Below are positions 40,457 to 49,303 of a stretch of 64,000 nt of DNA, piece after piece (position 1 is the stretch's first letter; every line of letters begins with the position of its first letter). The notes under the pieces were generated by a model that saw nothing but the letters and a program-made list of their open reading frames with translations, did not search any database and was not told the origin of the DNA. The position numbers were made by a program, and so were the translations under genes. This DNA comes from Micromonospora sp. RP3T (GTDB lineage Bacteria > Actinomycetota > Actinomycetes > Mycobacteriales > Micromonosporaceae), in the NCBI RefSeq assembly GCF_003027925.1, contig NZ_PYPS01000011.1, forward strand, positions 62,001-126,000, written 5' to 3'.

Positions 40457-41405
40457 TGTCGTCCACGGCCGGGCCAATTCGCGCGGTCGCGGCCCGGACA
40501 TCGCCTGGCACGCCCACTGCCGGCCGTGCGCGGCGCTGGTGGTGGACCAGATGGAGCGGCTCGATCTGCTGCCGGAGGGCAGCGGTGTGGAGATCCACCG
40601 GTGCCGGAGCTGTGGCACCCGCCGTATCTGCCGTACCGGCTGGCGGACCCGATGCCACATCTGCCTGGACGAGCGCTCGGCCGGCTACGCTCTCGCGGTC
40701 GGGGAACGGCTGCTGGCGGGCGTTCCACACGAACCAGCCCACGCGGCCCAGCTCCGCCGGTTCGCCGGCCTCACCGCAGAGGACGACATTCCGGTACGCG
40801 TCGCCGCCGAGTTCCAGGCGGCCATCGCGCTCGGTACGGAGCTCGACCGGCGCCGCCGGGACGGCTGGGACGACCTCACCGGTGACATCCACGGGCTGCC
40901 GTGGCACGGCGAACGGACCGCAGCCTGGTCCCACGGCACCTGGGGTGTGCACGACCGGTGTGGCGCCTGGCAGCGGTTGCGGGACCGGGCCTGCCCGCAG
41001 TGTCCGCCGGAGCCGGGCGACCGGTCGTTCGCCGCGCTGCGGAACACCCCCTATCTGCTTTATCTGGTCCGGCATCGAGGGCTGCTCAAGTTCGGGGTCG
41101 GTCGCCCGGCTCGGGTACGGGAGCATCTGCGGGCCGGCGCGGAACTGGTCGAGGTGCTCGAGGGGCGCCACGCCGACGTCATCGCCGCCGAGGCGACCCT
41201 CAAGCGGCAGACGACACGACCGTGGAAGTGGCGCACGTGGCGGATGCCGGCGTCGTTCGGAAGGGGCACCGAGGTGGTCAGGGGCGCGGTGTTGATCACA
41301 CTCGCGGACGTGCTGCCCGACGGACATGACGTCACCGACCGCTTCGTGGGTACGGCGCGACACAGGGGCGCGGCATCGCGCTCCGGCAACCGGAGGAGAA
41401 GCTGA
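40434..41405 (+). CDS. Zinc-ribbon protein with C-terminal GIY-YIG-like domain
   Basis: The 323-residue protein starts best at GTG 40434, five bases after GGAGGAGG; an ATG at 40407 is also open. The N-terminus has several CxxC pairs (CVNCG, CRPC, CRSCG, CHIC), two probable zinc ribbons, and CPQC lies further on. The C-terminal 100 residues match a GIY-YIG-like nuclease: YLLYLV and FGVGR for the two strand motifs, then the Arg in ARVREHLR and the metal-binding Glu in AAEATLKRQ. The motif strands are degenerate compared with classic GIY/YIG, so activity is uncertain. It closes the defence island and may be a DNA-targeting enzyme. Confidence 0.75.
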   Translation: MRCVNCGDVVHGRANSRGRGPDIAWHAHCRPCAALVVDQMERLDLLPEGSGVEIHRCRSCGTRRICRTGWRTRCHICLDERSAGYALAVGERLLAGVPHEPAHAAQLRRFAGLTAEDDIPVRVAAEFQAAIALGTELDRRRRDGWDDLTGDIHGLPWHGERTAAWSHGTWGVHDRCGAWQRLRDRACPQCPPEPGDRSFAALRNTPYLLYLVRHRGLLKFGVGRPARVREHLRAGAELVEVLEGRHADVIAAEATLKRQTTRPWKWRTWRMPASFGRGTEVVRGAVLITLADVLPDGHDVTDRFVGTARHRGAASRSGNRRRS

Positions 41406-41513
41406 GCCCTGCACCGCCGCACAACGGGCTCCCGGCTCGGGAACCGAGCACCCTTCGCATGCCGTGAGCAGAATGGCTCGCCTCACCACGAGGGCGGCGG
41501 GCAGGCTGCGGGA

Positions 41514-42305
41514 ATGACGAGAGGATTCGGCGGTGAGGTGGCCACCTGCTACGCGCGGCACCGGCGCGGCTATCCGCCCGAGGTGCTCGACGCCCTCACC
41601 GCGGCCTTGACCCTCGATGCCGACGACACGGTGATCGATCTCGGCTGCGGCAACGGCCAGTTGACTCTCCCGCTGGCAGCCCGGGTGGCCGCGGTCGTCG
41701 GCATGGACCCGGAGCCGGACATGCTGACCATCGCGCGTACGACTGCCGTCCGCGGTGGACTGACCAACGTGACCTGGCTGCTCGGCGCGGACCACGATCT
41801 GGCCACGGTGGGCCGGCTGCTCGGACCGGGAACTGTCGGCGCGTTGACCATCGCCGTCGCGATCCACTTCATGGACCGGACGGCCACGTTCACCGCCGCA
41901 CGGTCGATGCTGCGACCCGGTGGCGGTGTCGCGGTGATCACCAATGGCGCTCCCCTGTGGTTGCAGGACTCCGAGTGGTCGAGAGCGCTGCGTCAATGTC
42001 TGGAGGAGCTGCTCGGGCATCCGGTGACCGGCAGTTGCCAGACAGACGAGGCCGGTCGCCGACTCAACCGGGAGGCACTCGTCGCTGCCGGTTACCGGTA
42101 CGCGGAGGCGGGCGTGGCGTACGACGCCGCGCTCACCGTCGAGGACATGGTCGGCGGGGTCTTCTCGGCGATGTCGGCCGACCGGTTGCCCACCGCGGAA
42201 CGCCGTGCCGCGTTCACCGCCGAGGTGCGCGACGCGCTCGGCGGACGGAACGCGGTCACCGAGCGGGTCCACGTCTGGTTGCAGTACGGCGCTCGGGACT
42301 CCTGA
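41514..42305 (+). CDS. Class I SAM-dependent methyltransferase
   Basis: The 263-residue protein has an intact SAM-binding motif I (VIDLGCGNGQLTLP, near residue 40), GMDPEPDML as motif II and a later LRPGGGVAVI strand. This places it among Methyltransf_11/25-type small-molecule methyltransferases. The N-terminus (GEVATCYARHRRGYPPEVLDAL) is typical of the group that includes the SCO-type methyltransferases. It converges on the decarboxylase gene. Substrate unknown. Confidence 0.87.
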   Translation: MTRGFGGEVATCYARHRRGYPPEVLDALTAALTLDADDTVIDLGCGNGQLTLPLAARVAAVVGMDPEPDMLTIARTTAVRGGLTNVTWLLGADHDLATVGRLLGPGTVGALTIAVAIHFMDRTATFTAARSMLRPGGGVAVITNGAPLWLQDSEWSRALRQCLEELLGHPVTGSCQTDEAGRRLNREALVAAGYRYAEAGVAYDAALTVEDMVGGVFSAMSADRLPTAERRAAFTAEVRDALGGRNAVTERVHVWLQYGARDS

Positions 42306-42343
42306 GCAGTCGCGCTCCGCGTGTTCCTCCGTGCGCCGGCGGC

Positions 42344-43711
42344 TCAGCGGGCGAGCCGGGCGATCGCCACCACCGACCGGTCCACGTCCGCCGCCGTCGT
42401 CGTCGCGTTCGACACCGAGATCCGCATCAACCGCCGCCCCCGCCACGTCGTCCCGCCCACCCAGCACGTCCCGTCGGCCTGCACCGCGGCCACCAGCCGG
42501 TCGGTGCCCGCGTCGTCGCCGAAGCCGACCAGCACCTGGTTGAGGACCACGTCGTTGACCACCTCGAACCCGGCTGCGAAAAGCCCGTCGGCGAACCGGC
42601 GGGCCAGCGCGCAGCACCGGTCCACCAGCGCGGTCACGCCGTCGCGGCCCAGCTCCCGCAGGCCGGCCCAGACCGCGAAGCCACGGGCGCGGCGCGAGGA
42701 CTCCGCGGTCAGATCCGCGCCCGCCGGCACTCCGCCGGAACCCACGAGGTACGCGGCCGCGTACGACATTGCCGCCGCGTGCGCGTCGGGCCGGGCGCAG
42801 AACGCGAACGCGGTGTCGTACGGCAGGTTCAGCCACTTGTGTCCGTCGCAGGCCCACGAGTCGGCCGCCTCGATGCCGGCCACCAGGTGCCGGGTGGCCG
42901 GGCTGGCGGCGGCCCACAGCCCGAACGCGCCGTCCACGTGCACCCAGCCGCCGTACCGGTGCACGAGGTCGCCGGCCCGGCGCAGCTCGTCGCAGGCGCC
43001 GGTGTTGACGTTGCCGGCCTGGAGGCAGACGATCGTGGGGCCGGGCCCGGCGTCGCGCAGCGCCACGGCCAGCGCGTCCGGGTCGATCGCGCCCTGCGGG
43101 CCGGCCGGCACCTCGCGCAGCGCGTCGGTGCCGAGGCCGAGCAGGCGCAGCGACCGGTCGACGGTGGCGTGCCGTTCGGCGCCGGCGAGCACCCGCACCG
43201 GCGGCGCGCCGAGCAGGCCGCGCCGTTCCACGTCCCAGCCGGCGTCGGCGAGGACCTGGTGCCGGGCGGCGGCGAGCCCGGCGGTGTTGGCGGCCTGGCC
43301 GCCGGTGACGAAGCCGACCGACGCCGACGCCGGCAGGCCGAGCAGGTCCTTGAGCCAGGTGCCGGCGGCGGTCTCGGCGGCGACCGCGGCCGGCGAGGTG
43401 ACCGCGTTGAACGCGATCTGGTCCCAGCCGGCGGCGAGCATGTCGGCGGCGGTGGCGGCCGGGGACGCGCCGCCGACCACGAAGCCGAAGTAGCGCGGCC
43501 CGGCGGTGGCGACCAGCCCCGGGTCGGCGGCGGCCACCAGTTCGGCCAGCACCTGTTCCGGGGGCGTGGGCGCGGCCGGCAGCCCGGTGGCGAACGCGCG
43601 GGTCAGCGCGGCCTGGTCGACGGGCACCCCGACCGGTCGTTCCGGCAGCGACCGCCGGTAGTCGGCGGCGTGGTCGGCGGCCCGCCGGAACAGCTTCCGC
43701 AGCTCGTCCAT
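42344..43711 (-). CDS. PLP-dependent group II decarboxylase (aromatic-L-amino-acid/glutamate type)
   Basis: The 455-residue protein has the type I fold markers of group II decarboxylases: GFVTGGQAANTAGL (phosphate loop), His181 stacking residue (AERHATVDRS), HVDGAFG with Asp260 and CDGHKWLN with the Schiff-base Lys292. The family decarboxylates aromatic amino acids, histidine, glutamate or diaminobutyrate. The exact substrate is not readable, but length and the DGHKWLN motif favour the aromatic-L-amino-acid decarboxylase branch. It sits beside a SARP-type regulator gene and 48 bases separate them on the same strand, so co-regulation is possible. Confidence 0.86.
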   Translation of the reverse strand: MDELRKLFRRAADHAADYRRSLPERPVGVPVDQAALTRAFATGLPAAPTPPEQVLAELVAAADPGLVATAGPRYFGFVVGGASPAATAADMLAAGWDQIAFNAVTSPAAVAAETAAGTWLKDLLGLPASASVGFVTGGQAANTAGLAAARHQVLADAGWDVERRGLLGAPPVRVLAGAERHATVDRSLRLLGLGTDALREVPAGPQGAIDPDALAVALRDAGPGPTIVCLQAGNVNTGACDELRRAGDLVHRYGGWVHVDGAFGLWAAASPATRHLVAGIEAADSWACDGHKWLNLPYDTAFAFCARPDAHAAAMSYAAAYLVGSGGVPAGADLTAESSRRARGFAVWAGLRELGRDGVTALVDRCCALARRFADGLFAAGFEVVNDVVLNQVLVGFGDDAGTDRLVAAVQADGTCWVGGTTWRGRRLMRISVSNATTTAADVDRSVVAIARLAR

Positions 43712-43760
43712 CGCCGCACCCTAGCCCGGCCGCCGGTCACGCGCGTCGCGGAGCCGCCGG

Positions 43761-45710
43761 TCACACCGACCCGAGGGCGGCGTCGAGTCGGTCGAGGTGC
43801 GCGGCGACGGGCCCGGCGGTGAGCATGCCGCTGCCCGCGCCGGCCACCTCGTGCGCCGCCGGGGCGAGCGCGGCCCGGGCCCGCCGCATCGCGGCCCGGT
43901 CGCCGAGCGCCGCCGCGGCCCGGCCGGTGAGGCACCACAACGCTTCGCACAGCAGGTCGGGCGGGGGCGCGGGGGTCCGGCGCAGCGCGTCGGCGGCGTC
44001 GGCGGGGCGGTCGGCGGCGAGCAGGACCAGTGGGCGGGCCCAGGGCGCGTACGGCCCCCAGTCGGTGTCGTCGGGGAAGTCGGCGGGCCGGTCGTGCCAC
44101 ACCCGCAGGCACAGCAGCGCCAACGGGAGCAGGCCGCGCGCCACGCCGGGCATGCCGCAGCCGGCCAGCCGGGGCGCGGCCGACCGGTAGGCGGCCTCGG
44201 CCCGCGGGTACGGTGCGCCGGTCGCCGCGGTCCGCATGGCCCGGTACCAGGTGGTGAACACGCCGGTGAGCGGGGACTCGTGCCGGTCGGCGAGCCGGTC
44301 CGCGGCGTCCGCGTGCCCGTCGGCGCCGGCGAAGTCGGCGAGCGCGCCCCGGGCCTGCATCCGGATCAGGTGTCCGAGGATCTCGACCGGGGCCTGCCCG
44401 TGCCGGGCGGCCAGCGCGACCAGTTCCGCGCCGACGGCGTCCCGTTCGGCGGCCAGCCCGGTGCGGTGGAACGTCTGGAGGAACACGCCGTTGAGCGCCT
44501 GGGCCATCAGCGCCGGGTCGGCGAGTCGGCGGGCGATCGCCTCGGCCTGCCGGGCCGCCTCGGGGCCCCGCGTCGACGGCCGGCCGCGTGACTCGACCGC
44601 GACGGTGGCGAGCAGTCGCGCCCGGGTCGTCTCCGGCGCGTCCGGGCCGAGGCCGGCGAGCGCCCGCTCCGCCGCGGTCACCACCCGGGCCGCCTGTTCC
44701 GGGTCGTCCGACCGGGTCCAGATCGCCGGCACGTCGTACCCGCCGATCACCCGCGCGGTGAGGTCCGGGTCGCCGAGTTGCTCGGCCGCGTCGATGGCCG
44801 CCAGCCGCTGGTCGCGGGCGGCGGCCAGGCCGCCCGGCCCGGTCACCGCGAGGCTGCGCAGCAGGCCGACGGTGGACTCCAGCCGGGCCCGCGCGCCCGG
44901 CACCACGCTGCGCTGGTACGCCGCGGCGGCCTCCGCCCAGACGTGTGCGGGACCGGACGGCTCGGGGTCGGCCTGGCGTCTCAGGTCGGTCTCCAGCCGG
45001 CGCAGTCGCGGGCCGGGGTCCAGGCCGAGCTGGTCGCGCAGCAGGTCGCGGGCCCGGCGCAGCACCGCGAGCGCGTCGGCCTGCCGCCCGGCGCGGTAGA
45101 GCGCCAGCGCCAGCAGCCGCCAGCCGTCCTCCCGCCACGGGTGGTCCGCCACGTGGGCGTCCAGGTCGGGTACGGCGTCGGCGGCCCGGTCGAGCGTGAG
45201 CAGCGCCTCGGCCCGGCGTTCGACGGCGGTGAGCCGCACCTGGTCGAGCCGGGCGCGTTCGGCGTGCGCCCACGACCTGTCGACGTCGGCGTACCCGGGC
45301 CCGCGCCACAGGCCCAGCGCCGCGTCGAGTCGGTCGAGTGTCGGCCGGGGCAGCGCGTCGGCGGCGTCGGCGACAGCGGTCTCGAAGCGCCAGGCGTCGA
45401 CCGTGTCCGGGGCGGCGCGCAGCGCGTACCCGGGGCCGTCGGTGACCAGCAGCCGGGCCGGCTGCCGCGGTGGGCGGTGTGGTTCCAGGCCGCGGCGCAG
45501 CGCTGCCACGAACGTGCGGACCGCGCCGACCGCGCCGGCCGGCGGGTCGTCCCAGAGGTCCTCGACGAGGTGCCCGACCGGCACCACCCGACCCCGGGCC
45601 ACGATCAGCCGGGCCAGCACCGCGCGGTGCCGGGGACCCCGCAGGTCGACGGGTGCGCCGGTGTCGTCCCAGGCCGTCACCGGACCGAGCACACCGAAGT
45701 TGACCCGCAC
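43761..45710 (-). CDS. SARP/AfsR-type transcriptional regulator with BTAD domain
   Basis: The 649-residue protein starts with an OmpR-like winged HTH (FGVLGPVTAWDDTGAPVDLRGPRHRAVLARL, with GPGYAL near residue 115). A bacterial transcriptional activation domain follows (to about residue 245, ALYRAGRQADALAVLRRARDLL). The remaining 400 residues are helical-repeat (TPR-like) and there is no NB-ARC ATPase, unlike AfsR. SARPs activate secondary-metabolite or nearby genes by binding heptameric direct repeats. Two GCTCATC heptamers 11 bp apart lie just upstream. It is divergent from the alpha/beta hydrolase and 48 bases from the decarboxylase. Confidence 0.88.
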   Translation of the reverse strand: MRVNFGVLGPVTAWDDTGAPVDLRGPRHRAVLARLIVARGRVVPVGHLVEDLWDDPPAGAVGAVRTFVAALRRGLEPHRPPRQPARLLVTDGPGYALRAAPDTVDAWRFETAVADAADALPRPTLDRLDAALGLWRGPGYADVDRSWAHAERARLDQVRLTAVERRAEALLTLDRAADAVPDLDAHVADHPWREDGWRLLALALYRAGRQADALAVLRRARDLLRDQLGLDPGPRLRRLETDLRRQADPEPSGPAHVWAEAAAAYQRSVVPGARARLESTVGLLRSLAVTGPGGLAAARDQRLAAIDAAEQLGDPDLTARVIGGYDVPAIWTRSDDPEQAARVVTAAERALAGLGPDAPETTRARLLATVAVESRGRPSTRGPEAARQAEAIARRLADPALMAQALNGVFLQTFHRTGLAAERDAVGAELVALAARHGQAPVEILGHLIRMQARGALADFAGADGHADAADRLADRHESPLTGVFTTWYRAMRTAATGAPYPRAEAAYRSAAPRLAGCGMPGVARGLLPLALLCLRVWHDRPADFPDDTDWGPYAPWARPLVLLAADRPADAADALRRTPAPPPDLLCEALWCLTGRAAAALGDRAAMRRARAALAPAAHEVAGAGSGMLTAGPVAAHLDRLDAALGSV

Positions 45711-45746
45711 CGACCGTCCCCCTCCTCGACCGGGTCACCGTACCGC

Positions 45747-45764
45747 GCTCATCGGTTGCTCATC
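45747..45764 (+). promoter_or_regulatory. SARP-type direct heptamers GCTCATC
   Basis: GCTCATC occurs at 45747-45753 and 45758-45764, with starts 11 bp apart, exactly one helical turn, as in known SARP binding sites. They lie between the divergent BTAD regulator (45710) and hydrolase (45816) genes. About nine bases after the second copy is GACGCT, a possible -10 for the hydrolase. Confidence 0.6.
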
Positions 45765-45815
45765 CGGCGCGGCGACGCTGGTCGGGCACCAGCCGAGCGG
45801 AGAAAGGAACGACCG

Positions 45816-46694
45816 ATGACCTTCACCATCGCCGGATTCGAGACGCGACGGGTCACCGTCGCCGAGGACGTGGCGCTGCACGTGGCAGTGGGCGGCTCGG
45901 GCAGCCCGATCGTGCTGCTGCACGGCTTCCCGCAGACCCACCTGATGTGGCGGCACGTCGCCGCCGACCTGGCCGCCGACCACACCGTCATCTGCCCGGA
46001 CCTGCGCGGGTACGGGGCCAGCGACAAGCCGGCCGCGCGCGACGAGGACACGTACGCGAAGCGGACCATGGCCGCCGACGTGGTGGCCCTGGCCCGGGCG
46101 CTCGGCCACGAACGGTTCGCGCTCGCCGGCCACGACCGGGGCGCCCTGGTCGCGGTCCGGGCCGGCCTGGACCACCCGGACGCGGTAACCCACCTGGCGT
46201 CGCTGGACGTCCTGCCCACCCTCGACATGTGGGAGGTGCTGCACGGCGCGTCCGCGGCGGTCGCGTTCCACCTGTACCTGATGGCCCAGCCGCCCGGCTT
46301 GCCGGAGCGGATGATCTCGGCCAGTGCGGACGACTTCTTCGGGTACTTCCTCGACGCCTGGGCCGGCGACCCGGCGGCCATTCCGGCCGACGTGCGCGCC
46401 GAGTACCTGCGGGCCTCCCGGGAGGCGGTCGACTCGATCGTCGCGGACTACCGCGCCTCGGCCGGGATCGACGTCGCGCACGACCGGGCGGACCGGGACG
46501 CCGGGCGGCGGCTGGCGATGCCGGTCACGGTGATCCAGCAGGACTGGGGCGCGGCGCTCGGCTACGACGCGGCGGCGGTGTGGCGGGCCTGGGCCCCGGA
46601 CCTGGAGCACCGCACCACCTCCGCCGGGCACTTCCTGGCGGAGTCGGCGCCGGCCGAGGTCAGCGCCGCGCTGCGCGCGCTGCTGGCCCGGTGA
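45816..46694 (+). CDS. Alpha/beta hydrolase, haloacetate-dehalogenase-like
   Basis: The 292-residue protein has the alpha/beta hydrolase pattern HGFPQ (oxyanion region), GHDRGA with nucleophile Asp107 and SAGHFL with the catalytic His near 270. An Asp nucleophile in GHDRG is the hallmark of haloacetate dehalogenase and epoxide-hydrolase-like enzymes. In fluoroacetate dehalogenases the sequence reads DRGAR with two Arg residues gripping the carboxylate; here the second Arg is Leu111. A different halide or epoxide substrate is therefore likely. The start ATG 45816 follows GGAGAAAGGA. It is divergent from the SARP regulator and probably under its control. Confidence 0.83.
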   Translation: MTFTIAGFETRRVTVAEDVALHVAVGGSGSPIVLLHGFPQTHLMWRHVAADLAADHTVICPDLRGYGASDKPAARDEDTYAKRTMAADVVALARALGHERFALAGHDRGALVAVRAGLDHPDAVTHLASLDVLPTLDMWEVLHGASAAVAFHLYLMAQPPGLPERMISASADDFFGYFLDAWAGDPAAIPADVRAEYLRASREAVDSIVADYRASAGIDVAHDRADRDAGRRLAMPVTVIQQDWGAALGYDAAAVWRAWAPDLEHRTTSAGHFLAESAPAEVSAALRALLAR

Positions 46695-46776
46695 CGGCGG
46701 ACGGGCGCCGGCGGCGGGACGGCACGTCGCCGCCCCGGCCGCCGGCCGCCGGCCGCACCGCCACGCGCCGCGGCGG

Positions 46777-48924
46777 TCAGCCGAGCACCACGAGCTGCCG
46801 GGTGGCCCGGGTCATCGCGACGTAGCGGTCCACCGCGCCCGCGACGCCGTCGCCGAACGCCGCCGCGTCGACGAGCACGACCAGGTCGAACTCCAGCCCC
46901 TTGGCCAGCTCCGGGGTCAGCGACCGGACCCGGGCCGGGGCCGGGAACGTGGGGTCGCCGATGACGCAGGCGGTCCCCTCGGGGTGGGCGGCGAGCCACC
47001 CGTGCACCACCGCGCCCAGCTCCGAGCGGTCGCCGTACCGCACCGGCAGGTCGCCGGTGCGGATGGACGTCGGTACGTTGGCGTCCGGGAGAACGGCCCG
47101 GATGACCGGCTCGGCCGCGGCCATGACCTGCGCCGGGGTGCGGTAGTTGACGGTCAGCGAGGCCAGCTCGATCCGGTCGAGGCCGACCCGCTCCAGCCGC
47201 TCCCGCCAGGACTCGGCGAACCCGTGCCGGGCCTGGGCCCGGTCGCCGACCACGGTGAAGCTGCGCGACGGGCAGCGCGACAGCAGCATCTGCCACTGCG
47301 CGTCGGTCAGCTCCTGCGCCTCGTCCACCACCACGTGCGCGAACGGGCCTGCCAGCAGGTCCGGGTCGGCGACGGCCAGCCCGCTGTCGTCGATCAGGCT
47401 GGTCCGCATGTCCGCACCGCTCAGCATGGTCATCAGGCCCTCGCCGTCGTCGTAGGCGTGCGTGGCGATCAGGGCGTCGACGACCGTGTCCATCCGCTCC
47501 CGCTGCGCGGCCAGGGCCGCGGCGTTCCGACGCCGTCGCCGGGACGCCTCCGGGTCGCCGACCCGCTGCCGCGCCGCGTCCAGCAGCGGCAGGTCGGCGA
47601 CCGTCCAGGCGCGGGCGTCGTCCCGGCGCAGCGTACGGATCTCGTCCACGCTCAGCCACGGGGCGCACCGGCGCAGGTAGGCCGGCACCGACCAGAGGTC
47701 CGCCACCACGTCGGTCGGGTCGAGCAGCGGCCACGCCCGGCCGAACGCGACGGCCAGGTCGCGGTTGCCGGCCAGTGACCGCCGGACCGCGTGGTCCGGC
47801 TCGTCGCCGTGGTACCGCTCCCGCAGGATGGTGAGCAGCTCCTCCCACACGTCGTCGCGGGCCTCGTTGTGCGGGACGCCGGGCCCGGCCGCCGCGAACG
47901 CGTCCGCCCAGTCGTCGGCGGTCAGCCGCAGCTCCGCGTCCGCGACGCCGATGGTCATGCCGGACGTGGGTGGTTCCTCGTAGAAGCGCACCGCCGCGTC
48001 GACGGCCCGGACCAGGTCCGCGGACGACTTCAGTCGGGCCGCCGCCGGGTCGGTCTCGGCCACCGCCGCCGCGCCCTCCGGCACCAGGTCACGCAGCGTG
48101 CAGATCTGTACGTCCTCCTCGCCGAGGCTGGGCAGTACGTCGGAGACGTAGCTCAGGTAGGGCTGGTGCGGGCCGACGAACAGCACGCCGCCCCGGCGCT
48201 CGCCCAACCGTGGGTCGGCGTGCAGCAGGTACGCGGTGCGGTGCAGCGCGACCACCGTCTTGCCGGTGCCCGGCCCACCGTCGACCACCAGCGTGCCCCG
48301 CGACCCGGCCCGGATGATGGCGTCCTGGTCGGCCTGGATGGTGCCGAGCACGTCCCGCATCCGGGCCGACCGGGTGTCGCCCAGGCTGGCGATGAACGCG
48401 GACTGGTCGTCGAGCGCGGCGTGTCCGGCCAGCCCGTCGGCGGTGAACACCTCGTCCCAGTAGTCGGTGATCCGGCCTCGCGTCCAGCGGTACCGGCGGC
48501 GGCTGGCCAGGCCCATCGGGTTGGCGTGGGTCGCGCCGAAGAACGGCTCGGCGGCCGGGGAACGCCAGTCCAGCAGCAGCCGGCCGCCCGCGCCGTCGGT
48601 GAGACCGAGTCGGCCCACGTACACCGGGTCGGCGCCGTCCGCGCCGACCATCCGGCCCAGGCACAGGTCCAGGCCGTACCGGCGCAGGGTACGCAGCCGC
48701 GCGGTCAGCCGGCGGATCTCCTGGTCCCGGTCGACGGCCTGCCGGCCCTTGCCGCCGGCGGCCCGGCGCTCGGCGTCGAGCCGGTCGGACAGTTCGGCGA
48801 TCGACCGTCGCAGGCTCTCCCCGACGGTCGCGAAGTGCCGTTCGTCGTGGGCGATCAGTTCGGGATCGGCCTTCGCGGAGAGGCGCTCGGGAAGGTCGAA
48901 GACGCTGGTGGCGGCGTGATTCAC
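46777..48924 (-). CDS. helR: HelR-type RNA-polymerase recycling motor ATPase (HelD-like)
   Basis: The 715-residue protein begins FDLPERLSAKADPELIAHDERHFA, the N-terminal arm typical of HelR. The helicase parts follow, with Walker A DGGPGTGKT (Lys222) and Walker B VVVDEAQELTDAQW, and the conserved GDRAQARHGF and YVAMTRATRQL motifs. HelR-type proteins enter the RNA polymerase channels, release stalled polymerase and displace rifamycins, giving tolerance to the antibiotic. I set the start at GTG 48924, preceded by GGAG; an open frame extends upstream through unrelated sequence. A 19-bp palindrome of the rifamycin-associated-element type lies 160 bases upstream. Confidence 0.88.
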   Translation of the reverse strand: MNHAATSVFDLPERLSAKADPELIAHDERHFATVGESLRRSIAELSDRLDAERRAAGGKGRQAVDRDQEIRRLTARLRTLRRYGLDLCLGRMVGADGADPVYVGRLGLTDGAGGRLLLDWRSPAAEPFFGATHANPMGLASRRRYRWTRGRITDYWDEVFTADGLAGHAALDDQSAFIASLGDTRSARMRDVLGTIQADQDAIIRAGSRGTLVVDGGPGTGKTVVALHRTAYLLHADPRLGERRGGVLFVGPHQPYLSYVSDVLPSLGEEDVQICTLRDLVPEGAAAVAETDPAAARLKSSADLVRAVDAAVRFYEEPPTSGMTIGVADAELRLTADDWADAFAAAGPGVPHNEARDDVWEELLTILRERYHGDEPDHAVRRSLAGNRDLAVAFGRAWPLLDPTDVVADLWSVPAYLRRCAPWLSVDEIRTLRRDDARAWTVADLPLLDAARQRVGDPEASRRRRRNAAALAAQRERMDTVVDALIATHAYDDGEGLMTMLSGADMRTSLIDDSGLAVADPDLLAGPFAHVVVDEAQELTDAQWQMLLSRCPSRSFTVVGDRAQARHGFAESWRERLERVGLDRIELASLTVNYRTPAQVMAAAEPVIRAVLPDANVPTSIRTGDLPVRYGDRSELGAVVHGWLAAHPEGTACVIGDPTFPAPARVRSLTPELAKGLEFDLVVLVDAAAFGDGVAGAVDRYVAMTRATRQLVVLG

Positions 48925-49084
48925 GAAATCAGCTCCGATCTGCGGCCGGCGGCCGGCCGGTGTGCCGCGAAACGCTTGTGGTGGGCCCGGTCCGGGCGGA
49001 GGCGGACACGAGCCACCCGCCGCTCGTGGCGGCCTTTTCCATGTCGGGAGAATCGCTTCGGCCGGCCATTCTGCGCCCCCACCG

Positions 49085-49103
49085 GGGTCTTGCCGCAAGA
49101 CCC
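49085..49103 (-). promoter_or_regulatory. Rifamycin-associated-element-like palindrome
   Basis: GGGTCTTGCCGCAAGACCC is a perfect inverted repeat with 9-bp arms around one central base, 19 bp long, with the CTTGC-N-GCAAG core known for the RAE that controls rifampin-inactivating genes and helR in actinobacteria. It lies upstream of helR in the right orientation. The RAE identity rests on core and length and should be checked against the published consensus. Confidence 0.75.
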
Positions 49104-49287
49104 GGGGTGCGCTATATGGTGATGGTGGCGGGGAACATCAGTGCCCCCGCTCTCTCCCGGGCCGATTCGCCGTCGCGAGGCCCGCTCCGCGCCGTGCCGG
49201 CCGTCGCCGGACCGCGCCCCGCCGAATGTCGTGACCCCGCCGGCCAGCCGGCGTTCCCCGCGTCGTGTCCGGCTCTGCCGTAACCGC

Positions 49288-49303
49288 TACCGTATGATGT
49301 ACG
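49288..49303. promoter_or_regulatory. TetR-type operator, copy A (ABC exporter)
   Basis: TACCGTATGATGTACG is nearly the same as sequences in front of the SNF2 helicase (51169) and TetR (55373) genes. Its CGTA and TACG arms flank a five-base centre, the shape of a TetR operator. It lies 41 bases upstream of the exporter start. Confidence 0.68.

Noticed and set aside
18403..41405. Prophage or integrative element
   Set aside because: No integrase, excision gene pair, capsid, portal or tail gene is present, and the AlpA-like HTH alone is not enough to support one.
48960..49283. A 107-codon plus-strand frame between helR and the exporter
   Set aside because: It spans the 19-bp palindrome, has no ribosome site and no family-like sequence.
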